A DNA stretch of 11,926 nucleotides from CAZZCN01 sp964652975 (GTDB lineage: Bacteria > Bacillota > Clostridia > Saccharofermentanales > UBA5734), in NCBI GenBank assembly GCA_964652975.1, contig CAZZCN010000082.1, forward strand, positions 1 to 11,926, written 5' to 3'. The notes under the pieces were generated by a model. The model worked only from the letters and a program-made list of their open reading frames with translations, had not been told where the DNA came from and ran no database searches. A program made the translations under genes and the position numbers. Shown here in pieces: positions 5,897-11,926 of the stretch; positions within the stretch are counted from its first letter, which is position 1, and the number at the start of each line of letters is the position of its first letter.

Positions 5897-8374
5897 TTAG
5901 ACGCCTAGTTTGCCGCGTCGTATCATCTCCACATCACCAAAACTTCTAGTCGGCGTATACCCTGCTATCGGCATGATGCGCTCGTGGATTATATCGACAA
6001 ACCAGTCAGCCTGCGGGAAGAAGTGTTCTTCAAGTTCGTATGCAGGTGTTATCCAGTTACGTGATCCAAGTACTACGGCAGGTGCGTCCAGGTCGTCAAA
6101 GCAAAGGTCGTTGATGTTTCTGGCAAGGTCATTCAAGTAGGAACCACGGTCACAAGCGTCACTTGAGAGAAGGATTTTGCCTGTTTTCTTTACTGACTCT
6201 ATGACTTTCTCGAAATTGAATGGTACCATTGATCTTGCATCGATAACCTCTGCGCTGATCCCGTATTTTTCTTCGAGGATTTTGGCTGCATCAAGTGCTC
6301 TGTAAAGTGTTGCACCGATTGTCAAAATCGTTATGTCTTTTCCGACTTTCTTTACATCAGGCTCACCGAAAGGAATTTCGTAGCTTTCCACAGGAACTCC
6401 GCCTTCATGGAACTGTTCAGCTATATCGTATATTCTCTGGCTTTCAAAGAAAATGACCGGGTCAGAACCGTTAAGAGCGGTTGTCATCATTCCTTTTGCG
6501 TCATAAGGAGTAACAGGGAAGACAACCTTGATGCCGGGGATATGTGCCGCGAGTGATGTCCAGTCCTGAGAATGTTGTGCTCCGTACTTGGATCCAACGG
6601 AAACACGGATTACAACTGGCATTTTAAGGATTCCAGCAGACATTGCCTGCCATTTAGGAAGCTGATTGAAGACCTCGTCTCCTGCACGTCCAAGGAAATC
6701 ACAGTACATTAATTCTATAAGTGCGCGTCCTCCGCACATTGCGTATCCTACAGCTGAACCGACTATTGCAGCTTCTGCTATTGGCGAATTGAAAAGTCTG
6801 TGGTACGGTATAGCCTCTGTAAGTCCTCTGTATACTGCAAAAGCGCCGCCCCAGTCTCTGTTCTCTTCTCCATATGCCACAAGTGTGGGATCCTCGTAAA
6901 ATTTATCGAGAATTGCTTCGAAAAGTCCGTCTCTTAACTGGTAGACCTTGTTTTTTGAAACAGGTTTTCCGCTGGTGTCAAAAGCAAAACGCTCTTTTTT
7001 GGCAAGGGAGAGAACTCTTGGATTTTCTGACTTTTTCATAAGAACGTCAGGCTGGCGGTCTTCCATCTTGGCGATTTTCTTGTTGGAGAACATTATCTTC
7101 TCAATGGCGTCAGGTGTTTTTCTTAAATCCATTCTCGGAGATATTGTATCACTGGAAGCCATAAGTACTGCGTTTGTTACTGTCTCGATGATTGTTGCGT
7201 CAATTGCATCGAATTCGCTTTGTGTTGCAACTTTGGCTTCAAGGAGTTTCAAACGGTATGAGACTATTGAATCGTGCTCCATCCAGGCTTCTTTTTCTTC
7301 TTGTGTTCTGTATGAATCAGCATCGGATGGTGAATGTCCGGAATATCTGTAGGTAAGTGTGTCCATAAGAACAGGGCCGTTCTTGTTCTTGAGGATGTCA
7401 AGTTTGCGTGTCATTGCTTCAATTACTGCTAGTGGATTGTATCCATCTACACGTTCTGCATGCATCTGATCTTTGTTGATTCCGGCACCGATTCTTGCGA
7501 GGAAATCGTAGCCCATTGTCTCGCCTCTGGTCTGTCCACCCATTGCATACTGGTTGTTCATGACGTTGATCATGAGTGGCAGTCCGCCCTTCATGTCGCC
7601 TTCCCAAAGGGTTTTGTACTGGTCCATGGCCGCCATCATAAGGCCTTCCCAGACTGGTCCGCAAGCCATTGAACCGTCGCCGATGTTACATATTACAACA
7701 CCGTTTTTGCGGTTGATTTTCTTGTAGAGCGCAGCTCCTACTGAGATGTCTGCTGAACCGCCGACTATGGCGTTATTGGGGTAGATTCCGAAAGGAAGGA
7801 AAAAGGCGTGCATCGAACCGCCAAGACCTTTGTTGAATCCGGTTTCTTTAGCAAAAACCTCTGCCAAAGCACCATATATAAGGAAGTCAATTGCAATTTC
7901 CTTTACAGTCTTGTTTTTGCCTTCATGAAATTTCAGAACAGCTTTGTATGCGTCTCCGCCCAAAAATTCTTCCATTACGGCTACAAGCTCTTTCTCACTT
8001 AGCTTGTGAATAGCTGAGAGTCCTTTAGCCAGAATTTCACCGTGGCTTCTGTGTGAACCGAAGATATAATCGTCAGTTGTAAGCAGATAAGCCTGTCCGA
8101 CTGATGATGCCTCCTGTCCCAGCGATAGATGTGCAGGACCCGGATTGTTGTAGTCGATTCCATTGTATGCATTGGTTGTCTTGATAGAGTGGAGCATACC
8201 TTCAAACTCGCGGATATAACGCATATCGCGGTAGATTCTAAGGAAATCCTCCTTGGAAAAATTTGTCGTCTCCTGCTGAATAGTCTTGTTGTACTGGTTT
8301 ACAGGAATTTTGTTGAATTCTATAAACCCGGGCTTTCTCATTTCGTTTGGATCAATTGCTAATAGCTTTGTCAT
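5897..8374 (-). CDS. 2-oxo-acid (or acetoin) dehydrogenase E1, fused alpha and beta subunits
   Basis: An 825-residue TPP enzyme that decarboxylates a 2-oxo acid, or cleaves an acetoin-like hydroxyketone, and passes the acyl group to E2. The alpha half (about 40-400) shows GSHRSHG (106-112), the TPP motif starting GDG (232-234) and ending NN (273-274), and the loop YRYSGHSPSDADSYR (342-356). After a linker the beta half (about 476-805) has GEENRDWGG, SPIAEAAIVG (E534) and AQHSQD (H601). The stretch from GDG to NN is about 12 residues longer than usual because of an insertion near QYKTLWEGDMKG. The start is ATG at 8374 with GGAGG seven bases upstream. The fusion is less common than separate subunits. 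Substrate cannot be read from the sequence; pyruvate, branched-chain oxo acids and acetoin are all open. Confidence 0.85.
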   Translation of the reverse strand: MTKLLAIDPNEMRKPGFIEFNKIPVNQYNKTIQQETTNFSKEDFLRIYRDMRYIREFEGMLHSIKTTNAYNGIDYNNPGPAHLSLGQEASSVGQAYLLTTDDYIFGSHRSHGEILAKGLSAIHKLSEKELVAVMEEFLGGDAYKAVLKFHEGKNKTVKEIAIDFLIYGALAEVFAKETGFNKGLGGSMHAFFLPFGIYPNNAIVGGSADISVGAALYKKINRKNGVVICNIGDGSMACGPVWEGLMMAAMDQYKTLWEGDMKGGLPLMINVMNNQYAMGGQTRGETMGYDFLARIGAGINKDQMHAERVDGYNPLAVIEAMTRKLDILKNKNGPVLMDTLTYRYSGHSPSDADSYRTQEEKEAWMEHDSIVSYRLKLLEAKVATQSEFDAIDATIIETVTNAVLMASSDTISPRMDLRKTPDAIEKIMFSNKKIAKMEDRQPDVLMKKSENPRVLSLAKKERFAFDTSGKPVSKNKVYQLRDGLFEAILDKFYEDPTLVAYGEENRDWGGAFAVYRGLTEAIPYHRLFNSPIAEAAIVGSAVGYAMCGGRALIELMYCDFLGRAGDEVFNQLPKWQAMSAGILKMPVVIRVSVGSKYGAQHSQDWTSLAAHIPGIKVVFPVTPYDAKGMMTTALNGSDPVIFFESQRIYDIAEQFHEGGVPVESYEIPFGEPDVKKVGKDITILTIGATLYRALDAAKILEEKYGISAEVIDARSMVPFNFEKVIESVKKTGKILLSSDACDRGSYLNDLARNINDLCFDDLDAPAVVLGSRNWITPAYELEEHFFPQADWFVDIIHERIMPIAGYTPTRSFGDVEMIRRGKLGV

Positions 8375-8569
8375 TTTCTCTCCTCCATTTTTTGCAAGGA
8401 ATACGGGTTTGCTTCTCGGGGGTTTATGTGAAGTCTTTGACCCAGGTTGCCTTGCTTTATTTTTTTCGTTTATACTTTATTATTTTTTGTTTTTTATTTT
8501 TATTTTCACTATCAATTTGTCTATCGATTTTTGTCTGTCTGTTGTTTTAGCTTTTATGTTTGGTGTATT
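8375..8569. other. Intergenic leader of E1, strongly strand-biased
   Basis: These 195 bp between the E3 stop and the E1 start are very T-rich on the plus strand, so the transcribed leader is A-rich and nearly free of U-runs and stable hairpins. Apart from the E1 ribosome binding site (GGAGG, seven bases before the ATG) I see no repeat, gene or clear promoter. Confidence 0.6.
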
Positions 8570-9931
8570 TTATAGCTGAAAAATCGCTTCGCGGATTATT
8601 TCAGATACAGTTGGATGTGGGAAAATAAATTCCTTTATGTCTTCAATTTTCATCTCTGCTTCTATCAGCATTGCGGCTACTACTATTATCTCTGACGCGT
8701 AGCTACCGATGATATGGCATCCGATCAGCCGGTTGCGGACAGGGTCTACAATGATTTTGCAGATTCCGTCTCCACCTTCGTTTTCGGCCATGTATCTTCC
8801 GCTGTAATTCATTGTTATATTGACTGCTTTATATTCAATGCCCTTTTCTTTGCATGTCTGCTCTGTCTCTCCGACGCACCCGACTTCAGGGCTTGTATAG
8901 ATGACCGATGGCATGGCGTTATATCGTACAGTATCTTTTTTGCCGAGAATATTGTTGATTGCGACTTCGGATTCACGATACGCTGCATGAGCAAGCATCC
9001 AAATCCCGTTCACGTCTCCTGTTGCGAAGACTCCCGGAACATTTGTCTGGCCCTTGTCATCTGTTACTATATGTCCGCGCTCTGTCAAAACTCCGAGCTT
9101 CTCAAGTCCAAATCCTGCAGTAACAGGTCTTCTTCCAATTGACATCAGAACATACTCTGCCTCGACTGTTTCCTTTTTGCCGTTCTCTTCATATTCAACA
9201 AGTCCTTTTGGCATTCCGGTCACTTTGCATGAGAGTTTGAATGTGACACCCTTTTTCTCATAGTTCTTAAGGAGAATTGTTGAAATCTCGCTGTCTGTAG
9301 GCCCTGCGATTTTGTCAAGCATCTCAATTACTGTTACTTTCGATCCAACAGAGTTGAAATAGCTTGCCATCTCAAGTCCGATGACTCCGCCGCCGACTAC
9401 CACAAGTGACTTGGGTATGACTTCCAGATCAAGAATTTCACGGTTGGTCAGCACATATCCGGCCTCCAAGCCTTCCCTTGCTCCCGGAATCGGCGGCACT
9501 ATTGCTTCAGAGCCTGTTGCAATAAGCAGTCTGCTGCCTTCTAAAACCTCATCGCCTACTTTTACACTTATTACGTTTCCTTCGCGTCCTACAATCTCAC
9601 CGAATCCATCTTTGACGGTTACGTGGTTTTGCTTCATCTGACCTTTAATACCGAAGACAAGATTACGGACAACCTTGTTCTTGCGGGCAATAACAGCCTT
9701 TTGATCAATAGTTGCTCCGGTGGTTGTCACGCCGTACTTTTCGCCGTGGTTGGCATAATCGAATATTTTGGCGCTGTTTAGAAGTGTCTTGGAAGGAACG
9801 CATCCCTCGTTGAGACAAACGCCTCCAAGTGATTTTTTCTCTATCAGGACAGTCTTGAGACCAGCGTGACCCGCTCTCTCAGCCGCAAGATATCCTGCAG
9901 GGCCTCCGCCCAAAATAATAATATCGTACAT
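8570..9931 (-). CDS. lpdA: Dihydrolipoyl dehydrogenase (E3)
   Basis: A 453-residue flavoprotein that reoxidises dihydrolipoyl groups on E2 with NAD+. In order: the FAD-binding IILGGGPAGY (5-14); the redox disulfide GGVCLNEGCVPSK (C39, C44); the NAD-binding VVVGGGVIGLE; the second FAD contact VFATGDVNG; and the C-terminal interface motif FPHPTVSE, with the catalytic His439-Glu444 pair. Length is normal, and there is no N-terminal lipoyl domain. The start is ATG at 9931 with AAAGGA eight bases upstream. Lying between E2 and E1, it is probably dedicated to this complex. The assignment is secure against related disulfide reductases (glutathione or mercuric reductase) because of the lipoamide-type active site and C-terminus. 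Confidence 0.93.
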   Translation of the reverse strand: MYDIIILGGGPAGYLAAERAGHAGLKTVLIEKKSLGGVCLNEGCVPSKTLLNSAKIFDYANHGEKYGVTTTGATIDQKAVIARKNKVVRNLVFGIKGQMKQNHVTVKDGFGEIVGREGNVISVKVGDEVLEGSRLLIATGSEAIVPPIPGAREGLEAGYVLTNREILDLEVIPKSLVVVGGGVIGLEMASYFNSVGSKVTVIEMLDKIAGPTDSEISTILLKNYEKKGVTFKLSCKVTGMPKGLVEYEENGKKETVEAEYVLMSIGRRPVTAGFGLEKLGVLTERGHIVTDDKGQTNVPGVFATGDVNGIWMLAHAAYRESEVAINNILGKKDTVRYNAMPSVIYTSPEVGCVGETEQTCKEKGIEYKAVNITMNYSGRYMAENEGGDGICKIIVDPVRNRLIGCHIIGSYASEIIVVAAMLIEAEMKIEDIKEFIFPHPTVSEIIREAIFQL

Positions 9932-10091
9932 TTTTATAATCCTTTCTTAAATTTTTTGACTTAGTAAACTTTTACACTTAAATTAATAAATAATTTTAGA
10001 AAGTTAATTTATAATTCAAATTTCAAAATTCTTCTTCAATATTTTATTAATTAACATTAATTCGAGGTATTCCGAGATGTAGGAAAAATTT
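9932..10091. other. AT-rich intergenic DNA before E3
   Basis: About 160 bp of very AT-rich sequence lie between element R2 and the E3 start. It contains the E3 ribosome binding site but no gene, clear terminator or convincing -35/-10 pair that I can separate from the AT background. Confidence 0.55.
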
Positions 10092-10236
10092 CGTTAGAGC
10101 AGGAGGCTAAGTTTCAAAAGAGAGGCGCAACGCTAAAACTTCGTTTTAGCTATTGAAAAATCTGATAGAAGCAGATTTTTCTTTGCATCATAAATATGTG
10201 ATCGATTTTTGAAACTGACGTCGACGAACTCTAACG
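10092..10236. repeat. Structured repeat element R2
   Basis: The outer arms pair perfectly in two blocks: CGTTAGAG with CTCTAACG (10092-10099, 10229-10236) and GTTTCAAAA with TTTTGAAAC (10111-10119, 10207-10215). Inside are the same two hairpins as R1 (10132-10150 and 10155-10181), in a 73-bp core differing by one base. The outer arm sequences differ from R1 yet still pair. The similarity to R1 runs past the arms into GGAATTTTAACA, which includes the E2 stop codon (10242-10244). Confidence 0.8.
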
Positions 10237-10241
10237 GAATT

Positions 10242-11666
10242 TTAACACATCTCCATCAATAGTAATGAAAAATTCTCCAGTGTCTCCTTCAGCTCCTTCA
10301 AGAACCTGGCTGCCGGAGCACCATCCAGTGCGCGATGGTCGAAAGTGAGCGAGAGGTTCATTGACTGGTATGGAACTGCCACGCCATTTACATTTTTAAC
10401 GGATGTCATCAATGTGTTTACTCCAAGGATACATGTCTGTGGTGGATTGATAACCGGTGTGAATGATTCTATTCCGAGTGTTCCCAGATTGGTTATGGTA
10501 AATGTTCCGCCCTTTAGTGCGTCCGGTGAAATGGTTCCCTTTTGGCATTCGGCGGCGAGTGCTTTTGCCTGCTTAGAAATCTCCGTTATAGACATCAGAT
10601 CCGCATTGAAGATCGTCGGAACCATAAGACCTCTAGGTGTATCAACTGCCATGCCAAGGTTGACTGTGTTGAAAAACACCATCTTGTCGGCATAATAATG
10701 TGCGTTGCACAGACGGTGATTTTTTATAACACGCGAGACTGCAAAAAGGATAATGTCGTTCAATGTCGGATTTGCAAGTGCAAGTGATAATCCGAGTTGT
10801 TCTGCCATTCCTGATTCCTTGGCTTTTTTGAATTTTGCACGCATCTGCATAATGTCTGTCGCATCAAAACTGGTGTTGAGTGTAAGCTGTGCCATTGTTG
10901 AGAGTGATTCCTGCATCGCTTTTGCAATGAATTTTCTTATATTGGTGTGCTTCTCTTCGTATGAAACTTCGCCAACAGGCAATTTAGGAATTCTCTCTGA
11001 AGCAGTTGTTGCAGGTGTCTTTGCCAGATCTGCAACCGAAACTCTTCCGCCGATTCCACTGCCTTCTATGCCTGATGCATAATCTGTTCCAGCGGCTCCG
11101 GTGGCAAGCTTACCTTCATCAATAAGTTTCAATACATCCCTTTCAATGACTCTTCCCTTTGGACCTGTTGGTGTTACATATCTTAGGTCAGCTACGTTCT
11201 TGTTTGCAAGTGCCTTTGCTCTGGGAGAAATTGCCATGCCCTCGGTATCTGCCATAGTAGTCACGGCTGAAGTTGCAGCTGCTTGTGTTGTGGCGGTCGC
11301 GGTTGAAGCTGTAGCTGCAGGTGATGCAGCAGTTTCGGTTTTAGACGAATCCACCGATGGTTCCGCGGCCTTTGAACTTTCTTCCGCCTGACTGGCACCT
11401 TCTGGAATGAAAGCGCTGAAGTCTTCACCTTTGCCTCCTATTACACATACGTTTAGAAGACATGGGACGTCGTCACCTTCTTCGAAAAATATTGCAAGTA
11501 TTTCGCCTTCTACTTTAGACGCTTCGTCAAAAGTGGCCTTGTCTGTCTCGTAAGTAAAAAGGTTGTCACCAACTTTTACCATATCTCCGACCTTAACGTG
11601 CCATTTGCCAATAATACAGCTTTCTACTGACTGCCCTTGTCTTGGCATTATTACTGGTGTAGCCAT
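10242..11666 (-). CDS. Dihydrolipoamide acyltransferase (E2) of a 2-oxo-acid dehydrogenase complex
   Basis: A 474-residue core enzyme that carries the acyl group on lipoate and transfers it to CoA. An N-terminal lipoyl domain (1-80) has the modified lysine in ETDKAT (K43). An Ala/Thr/Ser-rich flexible linker (about 95-140) leads to a peripheral subunit-binding domain (146-182, SPRAKALA to GRVIERDVL) that docks E1/E3. A second short linker leads to the catalytic domain (about 235-474), ending in FDHRALDGAPAARFL with His444 and Asp448 of the HxxxDG site. There is one lipoyl domain only. The start is ATG at 11666 with AGGAGG seven bases upstream. The C-terminus runs straight into repeat element R2, whose edge may supply the TAA. 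Acyl specificity (acetyl or branched) cannot be decided by eye. Confidence 0.92.
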   Translation of the reverse strand: MATPVIMPRQGQSVESCIIGKWHVKVGDMVKVGDNLFTYETDKATFDEASKVEGEILAIFFEEGDDVPCLLNVCVIGGKGEDFSAFIPEGASQAEESSKAAEPSVDSSKTETAASPAATASTATATTQAAATSAVTTMADTEGMAISPRAKALANKNVADLRYVTPTGPKGRVIERDVLKLIDEGKLATGAAGTDYASGIEGSGIGGRVSVADLAKTPATTASERIPKLPVGEVSYEEKHTNIRKFIAKAMQESLSTMAQLTLNTSFDATDIMQMRAKFKKAKESGMAEQLGLSLALANPTLNDIILFAVSRVIKNHRLCNAHYYADKMVFFNTVNLGMAVDTPRGLMVPTIFNADLMSITEISKQAKALAAECQKGTISPDALKGGTFTITNLGTLGIESFTPVINPPQTCILGVNTLMTSVKNVNGVAVPYQSMNLSLTFDHRALDGAPAARFLKELKETLENFSLLLMEMC

Positions 11667-11864
11667 GTTGTTTCCTCCTAAAATAATTTTTTGCTAATCA
11701 TACTTTTTAAGTATTCAGTTTTTCGTACTTTTCAAGTAGTGTTTTTGTTTGTCCGATTTCTTTTCGTCAAATCATTCTTTTTATTTACATAATGAATTGT
11801 TGGCACACTATTTCTTCTGCTACTTTCTCGATACAAATTTGTATTTCGATTCATTTACATAAAA
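11667..11864. promoter_or_regulatory. Intergenic leader of E2 with a palindrome
   Basis: These 198 AT-rich bp separate the SDR stop from E2. ATACAAATTTGTAT at 11831-11844 is a perfect 14-bp palindrome starting 20 bp past the SDR stop. Nearer E2, TTGAAA and TACTTA lie 16 bases apart within an imperfect inverted repeat (ACTTGAAAAGTA against TACTTAAAAAGT). Either could be an operator or a weak promoter; neither is conclusive. Confidence 0.3.
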
Positions 11865-11926
11865 CTAGTTCAGCATTTTCTGTCCGCCGGTTACCGGAAT
11901 CGCCTGACCTGTCTCGTAACATTGCT
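11865..11926 (-). CDS. C-terminal end of a short-chain dehydrogenase/reductase, partial
   Basis: Only the last 19 complete codons before the TAG stop are in the window. They read YETGQAIPVTGGQKMLN at the end, the standard C-terminal signature of classical SDR enzymes (TGQ-I-VTGG), very like sugar-alcohol and sorbitol-6-phosphate dehydrogenases of the SrlD type. The gene runs off the right edge on the minus strand and precedes E2 by 198 bp. In many bacteria an SDR is fused to a class II aldolase for rhamnulose-1-phosphate and lactaldehyde metabolism. Here an SDR and an aldolase are separate members of what looks like one cluster. The substrate is unknown. Confidence 0.8.
   Translation of the reverse strand, partial: QCYETGQAIPVTGGQKMLN

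Noticed and set aside
6948..7352. Plus-strand frame of 134 codons opposite E1
   Set aside because: It is antisense to the E1 linker region, has shadow-like composition, and no ribosome binding site supports it.
7419..7664. Minus-strand frame of 81 codons within the E1 gene
   Set aside because: It lies wholly inside the E1 coding sequence in another frame and has no ribosome binding site or recognisable domain.
8714..9142. Plus-strand frame of 142 codons opposite E3
   Set aside because: It is antisense to conserved E3 sequence, Cys/Ser-rich, and has no support as a gene.

Overview
The window looks like part of a draft or metagenome scaffold from an AT-rich bacterium. Intergenic DNA is strongly AT-rich, start codons are preceded by good GGAGG-type ribosome binding sites, and two runs of exactly 100 N join contigs. 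The gene set (rhamnose isomerase, a 2-oxo-acid dehydrogenase complex with a fused E1, PpnP, an MNT/HEPN pair) suggests an anaerobic sugar fermenter of the Bacillota or Spirochaetota. The sequence does not let me choose between them.

Layout. Almost everything is on the minus strand, so the order of transcription runs from right to left: tail of an SDR dehydrogenase (11865-11926), E2 acyltransferase (10242-11666), E3 dihydrolipoyl dehydrogenase (8570-9931), a fused alpha-beta E1 (5897-8374), a PHP-domain protein (4317-5612), L-rhamnose isomerase rhaA (2853-4291, crossed by an artificial gap), and a class II aldolase whose C-terminus is lost in a second gap (1657-2615). Beyond that gap are ppnP with its own promoter (1115-1423) and an overlapping MntA/HepT-type antitoxin-toxin pair (676-966 and 231-686). 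A short plus-strand frame at 2-160 may be the end of an unidentified gene that converges on hepT.

How the genes may work together. RhaA makes L-rhamnulose. The class II aldolase would cleave it, or its 1-phosphate, and the SDR would handle a product such as lactaldehyde or reduce/oxidise a sugar intermediate. The E1-E2-E3 complex would turn a 2-oxo acid, or an acetoin-like hydroxyketone, into acyl-CoA and NADH. The combination of rhaA with a complete TPP/lipoate complex and a PHP protein in one co-directional cluster is the main metabolic surprise. No rhamnulokinase, transporter or regulator is visible in the window.

The other surprise is in the intergenic DNA. Two 145-146 bp elements (5731-5876 and 10092-10236) have a nearly identical core and outer arms that differ in sequence but still pair. 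Two tandem 114-bp units before the aldolase (2624-2870) have the same hairpin architecture with different stem sequences. All four share a recognisable motif, so they look like one family of structured repeats spread through the operon. They abut gene 3' ends, and in two cases overlap or supply the stop codon.
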